DNA of 64,000 nt from Paenibacillus sp. LHD-38 (GCF_031157315.1 NZ_JAVIFU010000016.1:62001-126000); one strand, 5' to 3'; positions 7,336 to 16,255 are shown, numbered from the stretch's first letter. Program-made: numbers and translations. Notes: generated by a model not told the origin, from the letters alone.

Positions 7336-8082
7336 ATGATCAAACCCCATATCGCAGCACTAATAAAAGATAAACTAAAACGCACGCAAGCCGGAAATGA
7401 CGATATCTACGTCATTGGCCCGGTCAAGCTGCCAGTAGAGCTGGACGGAGAGACAAAAACGTTTCATTGGTACAGCTGGCTTCGCAAGGAAGCAGGCGAG
7501 GAAATGTCTCCCGAACAGCTGGTCGAGGATTTGAACCGCTTCTCTTATGCGGATCTCCAGCAATCGAGCGTTCTCGTCTACGGCGATTTTGATAACAATG
7601 AAGACGCGCTTATCCGAATGCACAGTATTTGCCATACAGGGGATATCTTCGGAAGCGCAAGATGCGATTGCGGCTATCAGTTGAAGCAATCCATGCGTAT
7701 TATTACCGAGCACGGAACAGGAGCGCTGTTTTATTTGGCCAACCATGAAGGACGCGGAATCGGCTTGTTCAGCAAAGCGATTGCCTATTTGCTGCAGGAG
7801 GATGGCCTTGATACGGTTGATGCCAATATCGAGCTGGGCTTCGCGGATGACGCGCGTGATTACAGCGACGCCATTGCCGTACTTAAGCTGCTGCGCGATT
7901 TGCCAGTATCGATCATTACCAATAATCCGCGTAAAGTGGACGCACTGCGCAAATCAGGTATGAACGTAGCGGGCAGAGTGCCGCTATGGGGCAATTCCTC
8001 AGTCTACAACGAGAAATACATTCAAACGAAAATGAATCGATCGGGTCATTTTGGTCAAGAGCCTCAGACCCTCGTTAAATAG
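7336..8082 (+). CDS. ribA: GTP cyclohydrolase II
   Basis: Opens GTP to a diamino-pyrimidinone phosphate with loss of formate and pyrophosphate, the first step of riboflavin synthesis. The zinc cysteines are Cys99, Cys110 and Cys112 in CHTGDIFGSARCDCG, with the spacing of E. coli RibA. The block ANHEGRGIGL and AYLLQEDGLDTVDAN follow. The protein has 248 residues with an N-terminal extension of about 45 over short RibA forms and no RibB domain. It lies behind the dioxygenase rather than in a rib operon, so it may serve another pathway or be a second copy. Confidence 0.88.
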   Translation: MIKPHIAALIKDKLKRTQAGNDDIYVIGPVKLPVELDGETKTFHWYSWLRKEAGEEMSPEQLVEDLNRFSYADLQQSSVLVYGDFDNNEDALIRMHSICHTGDIFGSARCDCGYQLKQSMRIITEHGTGALFYLANHEGRGIGLFSKAIAYLLQEDGLDTVDANIELGFADDARDYSDAIAVLKLLRDLPVSIITNNPRKVDALRKSGMNVAGRVPLWGNSSVYNEKYIQTKMNRSGHFGQEPQTLVK

Positions 8083-8096
8083 GAAGAAAAAGAAAA

Positions 8097-8140
8097 ACTG
8101 TGCTAAGGTTGCTTTCGGTAACCTTGGCACAGTTTTTTTT
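8097..8140 (+). terminator. Terminator after the cyclohydrolase gene
   Basis: ACTGTGC(C/T)AAGGTT-type stem (8097-8110 with 8119-8132), followed by eight T. Confidence 0.9.
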
Positions 8141-8214
8141 CGAAAACATTTTGCGCTGCCGTTACGTCTACTACATAGCAGGTCATAAATCAAATGTAAG
8201 GAGAGGATGGATGA

Positions 8215-9225
8215 ATGATGCAAAAGGATGGTCATACTAGGTTTAACAAATGGCGTGTGATAACTTCTGTTCTAGCCGTTATCGGTTTATTAGCAATGAC
8301 TGGATGCAGCAAAAGCAATCCGTCTGAATCCGTAAAGTCTGACATCCAAGTGACGGATGACGGCGGAAGCGAGCAAGGAATCCAGGAGGACCAGCAAGCA
8401 TTGCTTTCCGAGTTTAAGCTTGTGGCGAAGGAAGCGGCTGATGCATCTGCACTTGTCACTTTTATGGTCGAAAATATGGCAAAGGCTGATCAATCGACGG
8501 CCGACACGATGCTGCGCGGCTTGCATGATTATTATGAGACGCATTTGGAAGCGGCACAAACCGACTTTTTTGCTTCGAATGTGCAAGAGGTGCTGACAGC
8601 GGAAGCATGGCCGATTTCGAAAGAGAGCGCTGCTGCCATAAAAGATGAAAAGGTGGTAGCTCTTGTGCAAAGAGCCTACGCCGGCGGATATAAATTAGAA
8701 ACGGTAGAAGGAACCATCTATCCTATCGTTGACTACAGTAATCAGCTGCAGTACAGCAAGTCGCTGTCCGAGCAGATGAATGCTTACGTCCAGTTAATGG
8801 CCGAAGAATCGAATACAGCGGCTGCTAAAGACGGCGGACTCGTCATTACATGGGATGAGCTGGCTTCAAGGGCCTTGCTTGCCGAGAAGTTTATCGCAAA
8901 TTATGCGGATTCTCCTGAGCGGGAGGAAGTTCAAAACAAATATGTAAACGGGTATTTAGCGATGTATATCAATGGTTTGCCCAATACCCTTATCTATGAT
9001 TTGGAGACCTTTAAGCTGCTGGATGAAGTGAAGAGCAGCTACCAAGCGACAATCGCTAAAGCGCCGGAGTCGGCAACGGCCCGAATGACGAAGGAATTTC
9101 TGGAGATTCTCACGGAATCCGACGGACAAATCATTCAGCAGAAAGATGGCGAATTGACGGAACTGACGGCAATAAAACAGTTTCGCGAGGGATTGGCGAA
9201 TAAAGCGGAAAAGCTTTTAAAATAG
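8215..9225 (+). CDS. Putative lipoprotein, unknown function
   Basis: A 336-residue protein with a lipoprotein signal: hydrophobic residues 14-29 and lipobox LAMTGC. The mature domain is acidic and mostly helical in look, with no family I can name; some extracytoplasmic proteins of Bacillales have a similar layout. The ATG at 8215 follows AAGGAGAGG. It stands alone between the cyclohydrolase terminator and the promoter of the aldolase gene. Confidence 0.75.
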   Translation: MMQKDGHTRFNKWRVITSVLAVIGLLAMTGCSKSNPSESVKSDIQVTDDGGSEQGIQEDQQALLSEFKLVAKEAADASALVTFMVENMAKADQSTADTMLRGLHDYYETHLEAAQTDFFASNVQEVLTAEAWPISKESAAAIKDEKVVALVQRAYAGGYKLETVEGTIYPIVDYSNQLQYSKSLSEQMNAYVQLMAEESNTAAAKDGGLVITWDELASRALLAEKFIANYADSPEREEVQNKYVNGYLAMYINGLPNTLIYDLETFKLLDEVKSSYQATIAKAPESATARMTKEFLEILTESDGQIIQQKDGELTELTAIKQFREGLANKAEKLLK

Positions 9226-9246
9226 CCATAAAACGACAAAATTATT

Positions 9247-9275
9247 TTGCGTTCCGGGTCCTTTTCAAGTATGAT
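9247..9275 (+). promoter_or_regulatory. SigA promoter of the aldolase gene
   Basis: TTGCGT at 9247-9252 and TATGAT at 9270-9275, 17 bases apart, about 44 bases before the start codon. Confidence 0.65.
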
Positions 9276-9318
9276 GAAAAAAAATGAACTCATGTTCAAA
9301 TTAAAGGAGTATCTACGC

Positions 9319-10281
9319 ATGCAATCAAAAACGAGTCATTGTAAAATTGTTGACTGCACGATCCGCGATGGCGGTCTCGTAAATAACTGGGATTTTAGCG
9401 TCGAGTTCGTTCAGCATTTGTATCAAAGCCTGAACGAAGCCGGCGTCGATTATATGGAAATCGGCTACAAAAACTCGCCAAAACTTCTTAAAGGCGCTGA
9501 AAGTGCAGGCCCTTGGCGTTTCCTGAACGATGATTTCTTGAAAAAAGTGATTCCGAACAAAGGAAACACAAAGCTTTCCGCACTTGTTGATATCGGCCGT
9601 GTCGATGAGAACGACATTTTGCCGCGCAGCGAGAGCATGCTCGACTTGATCCGCGTTGCTTGTTACATCCAAGACGTGGATAAGGCGCTTGAGCTAGTTA
9701 AAGTGTTTCATGACCGCGGTTACGAAACAACGATCAACATCATGGCTCTTTCAAACGTAATGGAGAATCAGCTGATTGAAGCTTTCGAGCTAATCAACGA
9801 GAGCGTGGTTGACGTCGTGTACGTGGTAGACTCTTACGGCAGCTTGAAGCCGAACGACATGAGCTATCTTGTTGAGAAATTCCGTCAGCACCTGCCTAAC
9901 AAACGCCTTGGCGTTCACGCTCATAACAATCTTCAGCTTGCTTTCGCCAATACACTGCTAGCTGCAGAAAAAGGCGTTGAGCTGCTTGATGCTTCTGTTT
10001 ATGGCATGGGCCGCGCTGCGGGTAACTGCAATACGGAGCTGCTTGTAGCTGAGCTTCAAAACACGAAATACAATATTCGCCCCGTGCTCGACATGATCGA
10101 GAAGTTCATGATTCCCCTTCGCGAGAAGGAAGAATGGGGTTATATCATCCCTTACATGATCACGGGCATTTTGGACGAGCATCCTCGTTCTGCAATGGCG
10201 CTTCGTGATTCGGCTGACAAAGACAAAGGCGTGGAGTTCTACGACCGCCTTACGACGCCTGAGATCGCTCACAGCAAATAA
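9319..10281 (+). CDS. DRE-TIM aldolase domain protein (HMG-CoA lyase / hydroxy-oxovalerate aldolase type)
   Basis: A 320-residue protein of the DRE-TIM metallolyase superfamily. The signature is IVDCTIRDGGLVNNW near residues 10-24 (DRD/E-like: D-x-T-x-R-D-G-G), followed by metal-ligand histidines in LGVHAHNNLQLA near residue 200. The family cleaves or forms C-C bonds next to a carbonyl (HMG-CoA, isopropylmalate, 4-hydroxy-2-oxovalerate); this subgroup has no assigned substrate that I know. The ATG at 9319 is chosen over upstream ATGs because of AAAGGAG at 9303. It is a single-gene unit with its own promoter and a strong terminator. Confidence 0.85.
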   Translation: MQSKTSHCKIVDCTIRDGGLVNNWDFSVEFVQHLYQSLNEAGVDYMEIGYKNSPKLLKGAESAGPWRFLNDDFLKKVIPNKGNTKLSALVDIGRVDENDILPRSESMLDLIRVACYIQDVDKALELVKVFHDRGYETTINIMALSNVMENQLIEAFELINESVVDVVYVVDSYGSLKPNDMSYLVEKFRQHLPNKRLGVHAHNNLQLAFANTLLAAEKGVELLDASVYGMGRAAGNCNTELLVAELQNTKYNIRPVLDMIEKFMIPLREKEEWGYIIPYMITGILDEHPRSAMALRDSADKDKGVEFYDRLTTPEIAHSK

Positions 10282-10290
10282 AACAATTAA

Positions 10291-10334
10291 AAAGCTCCGT
10301 CAAGTCTCTAACAAGACTTGACGGAGCTTTTTTT
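10291..10334 (+). terminator. Terminator after the aldolase gene
   Basis: A perfect 17-bp stem (10291-10307 with 10314-10330) with a T tract at its 3' end. It may serve the convergent minus-strand gene too. Confidence 0.9.
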
Positions 10335-10354
10335 GGTTGAACGAGGAACGAGGA

Positions 10355-10657
10355 TTATTGCTCAAGCAGCTCGCCGTCACCACGTATGGCTGCGGCTTGA
10401 TGCGGCTCGTTGGGATGGAAATAGCCTTTGCCGCGAAAGGTTTGGCCGGTGCTGGCTACAGCAGTCAGCTCGATTCCGATATCCTCGCTTCGGCCAAACC
10501 ATGCTAATAGCTCACGGTCGCCGACGCCGTTAATATCGACGTACCACAAGCGATCTCCGTATTCGGTCACACGAACGAGCTCGGCTGAAGTGAAGGAAAG
10601 CCGTATGGTCTTCTGCTGATAGGTCATCTCAAATGCAAGTAAATCAAAGGTTTCCAT
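10355..10657 (-). CDS. Conserved-looking hypothetical protein
   Basis: A 100-residue soluble protein with alternating beta strands and no motif I recognise. The ATG follows AGGAGGA with a good distance. It is convergent with the aldolase gene and divergent from the VWA lipoprotein gene, with an inverted repeat in the divergent gap. No function is proposed. Confidence 0.7.
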   Translation of the reverse strand: METFDLLAFEMTYQQKTIRLSFTSAELVRVTEYGDRLWYVDINGVGDRELLAWFGRSEDIGIELTAVASTGQTFRGKGYFHPNEPHQAAAIRGDGELLEQ

Positions 10658-10726
10658 GTTGAAGTCCTCCTGTATAGAAAGCTTAATGCAGTCGACCCTA
10701 GGACTCGCCGCATGTCTGTTAACGAT

Positions 10727-10760
10727 TGTAATGTTACTTGCCTATTTATGCAACATTACA
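10727..10760. promoter_or_regulatory. Inverted repeat in a divergent promoter region
   Basis: TGTAATGTT at 10727-10735 and AACATTACA at 10752-10760 are perfect inverted copies separated by 16 bases. The site lies between two divergent genes and could be an operator. No regulator gene is adjacent. Confidence 0.45.
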
Positions 10761-10809
10761 TAGCCAATATTCGTCAGATTAGGAAATACAAAGATAAGGG
10801 GTTGAAGGT

Positions 10810-12141
10810 ATGAAAGAGGGTCATTCGTTCAAAAGATTGCCTGGTCAGAGGAATGGTTTAGTAAGGATGGCATTTGTTCTGCTCGTCATGCTGCTTATGC
10901 TCAGCGCGTGCTCTTCCGCCTCAAACGATGCATCTAGAGATGCTTCAAACGGGGGAAACCGCGAAACGTCAAATAGGGCAAATTCAACAGAAAATTCAGC
11001 GCCTAAAGCAGAAACCAGCACAGGCCGAGATGAAAACAAATCCATAAGCGAGGAACCCCTTAGAGAAAAAGAAGGCGGCAAGCGCGGCTATCCGAATCCG
11101 GATAAGGATGTGCAAGCCGGCCAATTAACCGCAGGCGAATGGGATGATCTAGCCGCATGGGAGAGATTCGGCAATTTGCTGAATTCGCAAGAAGGGGATA
11201 ACAGCAAGCGGGTTTGGCAGTTTTGGAATTTTCATAGGCTTGAGGTTGTTGTAACGGCAAACGGAAAAGCAGTGTCTGATGCGGGTGTGGAGCTGTTGGC
11301 CGGCGGGCAAACGGTTTGGCAGGCGCGAACGAACACCGAGGGCAAAGCCTTCGTATTTGCTGCGATGTTTGATCAAGATACAGTGAACTTAGGCAGGTAT
11401 ACCGTGAAAGTGCAGTCGGCTCAGGAAAGCAAAACGACGCAGCAGCTTGAAATTCCTCAGCAAGGCAGCATCAAGGTGGACTTAGGTAAAGGCGCAAAGC
11501 TATCTGATCAGGTTGACATCATGTTTGTCGTGGACACGACTGGATCAATGGAGGATGAGCTGAATTATTTGGAGGCAGAGCTAAAGGATGTCGTGAATCG
11601 TGTCTCCGATCAGCATGCCAATCAGCTCGGCATTCGAATCAGCGCAAACTTTTACAGGGATCGTTACGATGATTACATCGTAAAGCCGTATCCTTTCACG
11701 ACGGATATCAATAAAGTAACGGATCAGTTCAGCAAGCAAAAGGCAGAGGGCGGCGGCGACTTTCCCGAGGCTGTCAATCAAGCGCTTCGCTATGCGCTGC
11801 ACGAGCATGAATGGAGCGAGGAAGCGCGAGCACGGCTCCTTTTTTTAGTGCTCGACGCACCGCCTCATGACGAGGAGCAGGTCATTGACGAGATGAAGAA
11901 GCTGACCGGCGATGCCGCAGAGCAGGGGATACGGATTATCCCTGTAGCATCGAGCGGGGTAAGCATCGAGACGGAATATTTAATGCGCTTCATGGCGGCA
12001 GCCACGGGCGGCACGTATTTGTTTTTGACCGACGACAGTGGTATCGGGGGCGATCATTTGGAGCCGGCAGTCGGGGAATTTGAGGTAAAGCTGTTGAATG
12101 ATTTGCTAGTTGAGGTTATTAACCGTTACGTACAGGAGTAA
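10810..12141 (+). CDS. VWA-domain lipoprotein
   Basis: A 443-residue exported lipoprotein: hydrophobic residues 18-32 and lipobox LSAC with Cys34. A low-complexity Ser/Asn/Arg/Glu linker runs to about 100. A carboxypeptidase-regulatory or Ig-like module follows (about 143-215). The von Willebrand A domain begins near 235 with VDIMFVVDTTGSMEDE, giving a MIDAS pattern D-x-T-x-S around Asp242, and later LDAPPHDEE. Such proteins bind other proteins through a metal. The substrate is unknown. It ends at a terminator shared with the convergent glutamate dehydrogenase gene. Confidence 0.85.
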   Translation: MKEGHSFKRLPGQRNGLVRMAFVLLVMLLMLSACSSASNDASRDASNGGNRETSNRANSTENSAPKAETSTGRDENKSISEEPLREKEGGKRGYPNPDKDVQAGQLTAGEWDDLAAWERFGNLLNSQEGDNSKRVWQFWNFHRLEVVVTANGKAVSDAGVELLAGGQTVWQARTNTEGKAFVFAAMFDQDTVNLGRYTVKVQSAQESKTTQQLEIPQQGSIKVDLGKGAKLSDQVDIMFVVDTTGSMEDELNYLEAELKDVVNRVSDQHANQLGIRISANFYRDRYDDYIVKPYPFTTDINKVTDQFSKQKAEGGGDFPEAVNQALRYALHEHEWSEEARARLLFLVLDAPPHDEEQVIDEMKKLTGDAAEQGIRIIPVASSGVSIETEYLMRFMAAATGGTYLFLTDDSGIGGDHLEPAVGEFEVKLLNDLLVEVINRYVQE

Positions 12142-12155
12142 ATCGTAAAATAGAG

Positions 12156-12201
12156 AAGGGCCATTCCCAAGCGGCAAGAGCTGCCGGAGGAATGGCCCTT
12201 T
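12156..12201. terminator. Bidirectional terminator
   Basis: AAGGGCCATTCC (12156-12167) pairs with GGAATGGCCCTT (12189-12200), with a nested GGCA/TGCC hairpin. It lies between two convergent genes. Confidence 0.8.
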
Positions 12202-12207
12202 AATTCG

Positions 12208-13587
12208 TCAATAAAGCTTGCCTAGACGGTAAAGCACAGTGGAAAGCTTCAAGACGGCATGATTGTAGCAGTTTTGACGAAGCGGGAACGGATCTCCGAA
12301 GAAGGCGGGCAAAATAATGTTTAATGTCTTTTGCATTTTTTCGAAAAGCATCTGATGCACCTGTTCTTCGCTGAAAAATTGAGTCTCTCTGCCCTGGAGC
12401 CATTCAAAATAGGACACAATTACGCCGCCTGCATTTGCCAGTATATCCGGAACGATGATCGTCCCCTTAGCGGTCAGGGCCTCATCAGCCTCGCCCGTAA
12501 CGGGCGCGTTAGCCCCTTCTACGATGATCCGGGCCTTGACCTGCTCTACATTGCCTTTGTGGACCTGCTCCTCCAGCGCGGCAAGGATGAGAACGTCGAC
12601 ATTCAAATATAGGACGTCCTCACGCCCGAGAATTTGTGCTTTGAGGTTAAGCTCGGACAGAGCGGCTTCCGTTGAAGGCAGATCCCCTTGATGCTGAAGC
12701 GCGTAATCAATCAAGGCGGGAACGGAAAGGCCGTCCGGATTATATAGCGTCACGTTGCGGTCGCTGACAGCGACTACTCTGTTTTGCAGATAAGAGCACT
12801 TGTATGCCTCCAGCGCGGCCACGGAGCCGACGTTGCCGAAGCCCTGTACGGCGATCGAAAGAGGCTTATCGGCAAGGGCGAGCGCAGTCTGCACGAAGGG
12901 ATTCGTACTGCCTGCAAGCCAGCTGCTCTGCGCTTTAAGAAAATCATAAAGCATATAGCGGAAGGTGAAATACACGCCTTTGCCGGTCGCTTCCCTGCGG
13001 CCCAGCGATCCGCCGTTAATGACGCTTTTGCCAGTAAAGCTGCCGAGGTAAGGCTGCCCGGGATGAATGCTTTTGTATTCCGCCATCATCCAGTCCATTT
13101 CACGCTCGCCCGTCCCCATATCCGGAGCCGGAATGTCTTTGTCAGGGCCGAGCACGTCGCTGAAGTACTGTACATATTTTTTGCAAATAAGATAAAGCTC
13201 TTTGGCAGAATAAGAACGCGGATTGATGACGACTCCGCCTTTCCCGCCGCCGAAGGGAACCTCGTGCAAAGCGTTTTTCAACGTCATAAGCGCGGCGAGG
13301 TTCGTAACCTCCTCCTCGCTGACGGATTCATGAAATCGAATGCCGCCCTTATATGGCCCTAGAGTATCGTTATGCTGAATACGATAAGCCGGAATGCGCA
13401 CGACATTGCCATTGTCGACGGTTATACGCAAAAAGGCTTTATGTACTTTATTGGGCGTGGAAAGAATGGCGGCGAGTGATAAAAAAGCCTGCTCGCGAGC
13501 TTGCTCCTGTAAATTCGGTAAAAAAGTGGAGTCTCCCATTAATGCGTTTAAGGATTGCTGTACGATGGCTCCTGTTTGGCTTGCCAT
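12208..13587 (-). CDS. Glu/Leu/Phe/Val dehydrogenase (glutamate dehydrogenase type)
   Basis: A 459-residue oxidative deaminase, probably glutamate dehydrogenase, converting glutamate to 2-oxoglutarate and ammonia with NAD(P). The glutamate-binding block GPYKGGIRFHESV, the catalytic lysine in VPFGGGKGGV and the aspartate in PAPDMGTGEREMDWM are intact. The Rossmann motif is VQGFGNVGS. The length is that of hexameric bacterial enzymes, with about 20 extra N-terminal residues before the substrate domain. The ATG follows AGGAGG. Leucine dehydrogenases are shorter, so the glutamate enzyme is more likely. Confidence 0.9.
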   Translation of the reverse strand: MASQTGAIVQQSLNALMGDSTFLPNLQEQAREQAFLSLAAILSTPNKVHKAFLRITVDNGNVVRIPAYRIQHNDTLGPYKGGIRFHESVSEEEVTNLAALMTLKNALHEVPFGGGKGGVVINPRSYSAKELYLICKKYVQYFSDVLGPDKDIPAPDMGTGEREMDWMMAEYKSIHPGQPYLGSFTGKSVINGGSLGRREATGKGVYFTFRYMLYDFLKAQSSWLAGSTNPFVQTALALADKPLSIAVQGFGNVGSVAALEAYKCSYLQNRVVAVSDRNVTLYNPDGLSVPALIDYALQHQGDLPSTEAALSELNLKAQILGREDVLYLNVDVLILAALEEQVHKGNVEQVKARIIVEGANAPVTGEADEALTAKGTIIVPDILANAGGVIVSYFEWLQGRETQFFSEEQVHQMLFEKMQKTLNIILPAFFGDPFPLRQNCYNHAVLKLSTVLYRLGKLY

Positions 13588-13689
13588 AACTAAACGACCT
13601 CCTTCATCTTCAGGAATGAGATGTCTGCCATGCGAATAGACTCGTTTCGCATGTGAATTCTAACTGTAACATATTGGAACGCGTAAACC

Positions 13690-14104
13690 AAAAGCCGGCG
13701 GATTTTAATCGTCCATGCGAGACGGCTTAAGTGGAGCGATTACTCGCGTGCGGCTTGGCGTCGCGGCATTGGCTGAAGCTTAGCCGCTTATTGAACAGAA
13801 AAACCTCCGGTTTTTTAGCGGCGATGCTGCTCAACCGTATATGGAACTGGCTAACCTTCGGCTAATGGGCCGCAATGCTGCTCAACCGCATAACCAACTA
13901 GCTAACTTTCAGTTAATTCGCTGCAATGTTGTTTAGCTGTATCATTAATAGGAAACCCTCCCATTAATGCGCCGGAATGCTGCTCAATCGCATAACCAAC
14001 TAGCTAACCTTCAGTTTATTAGCCGTAATGCTACTCAGCTGAATATTTAACAGGAAACCCTCCCGTTAATGAGCCGTAAGGCTGCTCAATCGCATAACCA
14101 ACTA
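13690..14104. repeat. Short-period degenerate repeat array (51/102 bp)
   Basis: The block beginning AACTAGCTAAC or AACTGGCTAAC recurs at 13845, 13896, 13998 and 14100, spacing 51, 102 and 102 bases. Each unit carries variants of GCCGCAATGCTGCTCA, and the longer units carry a small palindrome of the form TTAA-n-GGA...TCC-n-TTAA (13944-13968, 14047-14069). No open frame runs through it. It lies upstream of the glutamate dehydrogenase gene and continues into the 339-bp repeats. Confidence 0.7.
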
Positions 14105-14822
14105 GCTAACCTTCGATTTATTAGCCGCAATGCTGCTCAGCTGAATATTTAACAGGAAACCCTCCCGTTAATAAGCGGCGATGCTGCTTATCTAATGAAT
14201 TAACTGGAATTTCTCCCGCTAATTTCATGATTTATGCGGGCTTATGAAGAAAATGGAGCAATTAACAGGAGTTTTTCCATGTATATGCTGCTTGAGGCGA
14301 AGAGAGCTCCATTTAACAGGAGAAATTCCAGTTAAATCTCCGCGGGGGATCGCATACTGTGACTCTACTCCAGAGAAAAGGAGAAAGGCCCCCCCTTGTA
14401 TGAGGAACTAGCGTATAAACAACAAAAACCGGTGTTAGCCCAGGCTAACCTTCGCCTTATTAGCCGCTATGCTGCTCAGCTGAATATTTAACAGGAAAAT
14501 CTCCCGTTAATAAGCGGAAATACTGCTTATCTAATGAATTAACTGGAATTTCTCCCGCTAATTTCATGATTAATGCGCGATTATGAAGGAAAGGCAGAAA
14601 TTAGCTGGAGTTTTTCCATGTATTTGCCGTGTGAGGCGAAGAGAGCTCCATTTAACAGGAGAAATTCCAGTTAAATCTCCGCGGGGATCGCATACTGTGA
14701 CTCTACTCCTGAGAAAAGGAGTAAGGCCCTCCCTTGTATGAGGAACTAGCGTATAAACTACAAAAACCGGTTTTAACTCAGGCTAACCTTCGGTTGTCTG
14801 CCATAGTGTTGCTCAGCTGCTT
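14105..14822. repeat. 339-bp tandem repeat with internal palindromes
   Basis: Copy one spans 14105-14443 and copy two 14444-14781, and a third is cut off near 14822. The copies agree over nearly their whole length. Each has a perfect 17-bp inverted repeat: 14200-14216 with 14319-14335 in copy one, 14539-14555 with 14658-14674 in copy two. Smaller palindromes with a TTAAC-n-GGA core lie at 14149-14171 and between the arms. Each copy ends with GAGGAACTAGCG, also found at 14858. No coding frame is seen. It may be a non-autonomous mobile element or an RNA array. Confidence 0.75.
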
Positions 14823-14876
14823 AATACAACATGCCACAAAAAAAGCCCCTCCTAAACGAGGAACTAGCGTAAACAC

Positions 14877-14931
14877 AACAACAACCGATTAAGCACGCAG
14901 CAGCAGCTAACGTGTTTAACCGGTTGTCGTT
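14877..14931 (-). terminator. Long stem-loop downstream of the GH27 gene
   Basis: Arms 14877-14897 and 14911-14931 pair over 21 positions with three wobble or mismatch positions. It lies 35 bases past the alpha-galactosidase stop codon on the minus strand. There is no clean T tract directly after it, so it may stabilise the mRNA end or terminate together with the next hairpin (AGGAGGGGC-TTTTTTT on the minus strand at 14840-14855). Confidence 0.5.
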
Positions 14932-14965
14932 AGGGCTTGCAGAAGCAAGCGGTATTCATAAATAG

Positions 14966-16255
14966 TTAAGTTAGTTTTAGAAGCAGCGAGCTGTGGGGCG
15001 GCAGCGAGAACGAAAGCTCGTTCAAACTTCCTAGATCCTTGCGCTCCCAAAGGCTGCGAACCTGCGGCGCAGCGGTCAGACCAAGCTGCTCCAAGGTAAC
15101 TGTAACCGTATCTTCCTGCTCGCCGGCATTAAATAAAGCGACGTAGTTTACTCCCGTTTCATCCTGAGCAACCCATGCTATGCGCTCCTGTTCACGGTAC
15201 AGTTGGCGGGCACCAAGGCCATTGCGATGCAGAGACAGCACCTCTTCATTTGTAAGAAGCGACAATGTCCATTCGTCATTATCCCGCATTTCCCCGCCGA
15301 ACATGAGGGGCGATCTGAAAATCGCCCAAAGCGACATCATCGTAACCTGCTCGTCCCGCGTAAATCTTGTCCAGCGATCGCTGCCCCCGCCATCAACCGA
15401 GCGGATACCGAGATGGCCGAGCGGCAGCATATCGCAATCCGGCCACGCGCCTTCAGCAACATGCGGCGCCCATTTCTCGCAGCGTTCAAACATCTCGTGG
15501 AGCAAATGCCACAGATCCCAATAATCATCGGTCATACGCCACATGTTCGCGTGCTCCGCAAGCGCCTCTGCATGCTCCAATGGAGCAGGTCCAGGCGATA
15601 GGCTAAGTACCATCGGTCTGCCGCATTGCTCAATGGCATGATGAATGAGCTTAATTTCCTCCAAATGGATACCATAGAGTCTGGAAGCGGCAATATCATC
15701 CACTTTGACAAAATCCACACCCCAAGAAGCATACAGATCAAATAGGGAATTGTAATACTGCTGCGCTCCATCCTTGGATGTATCGACGCCGTACATGTCG
15801 GTGTTCCACGGGCAGATAGAGTTTGGATGAGCGATCTGGCGCGCAGTCGCATTCGAGCCAAGGATCTTGGTATCTGCATGAACCGCTTGGCGCGGGATAC
15901 CCCGCATAATATGAATGCCGAATTTCAGTCCCAATGAATGGACGTAGTCCGCAAGGGCTTTGAAGCCGCCGCCGTTCGCAGCGGAAGGAAAACGGTTAAC
16001 GGCGGGCTGCAACCGGGAATACTCGTCCATTTCAAGCGGCACGAAGGGGCGGTATTGGGAGGAGTTAGCTCCTGGCTCATACCACTGGATGTCAACAACG
16101 ACATAGTCCCAGCCAAAAGCCTTCAGATGTTCAGCCATGTACGCTGCGTTTCCGCGAACTTCATCTTCTCTCACGCTGGCGCCGTAGCAATCCCAGCTGT
16201 TCCAGCCCATAGGCGGCGTTGTGGCATATTGATGGTGCTTAGAAGAATTAGTCAT
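14966..16255 (-). CDS. Alpha-galactosidase, glycoside hydrolase family 27
   Basis: A 429-residue retaining glycosidase of family GH27, cytoplasmic (no signal peptide). The start region TPPMGWNSWDCYG is diagnostic. Other blocks are YVVVDIQWYEP, GLKFGIHIMRG, the nucleophile aspartate in DFVKVDDIA and the acid/base aspartate in WRMTDDYWD. A C-terminal beta domain ends the protein. The ATG at 16255 is preferred over 16273 because AGAGGA precedes it. It lies downstream of an AraC-type regulator on the same strand and probably acts on imported alpha-galactosides; related family members can act on beta-L-arabinopyranosides. Confidence 0.9.
   Translation of the reverse strand: MTNSSKHHQYATTPPMGWNSWDCYGASVREDEVRGNAAYMAEHLKAFGWDYVVVDIQWYEPGANSSQYRPFVPLEMDEYSRLQPAVNRFPSAANGGGFKALADYVHSLGLKFGIHIMRGIPRQAVHADTKILGSNATARQIAHPNSICPWNTDMYGVDTSKDGAQQYYNSLFDLYASWGVDFVKVDDIAASRLYGIHLEEIKLIHHAIEQCGRPMVLSLSPGPAPLEHAEALAEHANMWRMTDDYWDLWHLLHEMFERCEKWAPHVAEGAWPDCDMLPLGHLGIRSVDGGGSDRWTRFTRDEQVTMMSLWAIFRSPLMFGGEMRDNDEWTLSLLTNEEVLSLHRNGLGARQLYREQERIAWVAQDETGVNYVALFNAGEQEDTVTVTLEQLGLTAAPQVRSLWERKDLGSLNELSFSLPPHSSLLLKLT

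Noticed and set aside
12784..13362. 192-codon plus-strand frame
   Set aside because: It is the reverse of the glutamate dehydrogenase gene; such long antisense frames follow from the codon use of that gene.
13690..14822. CRISPR array
   Set aside because: The units are not a fixed repeat with unique spacers of equal length; repeats are 51, 102 and 339 bases and the intervening sequence is itself repeated. No cas genes are present.
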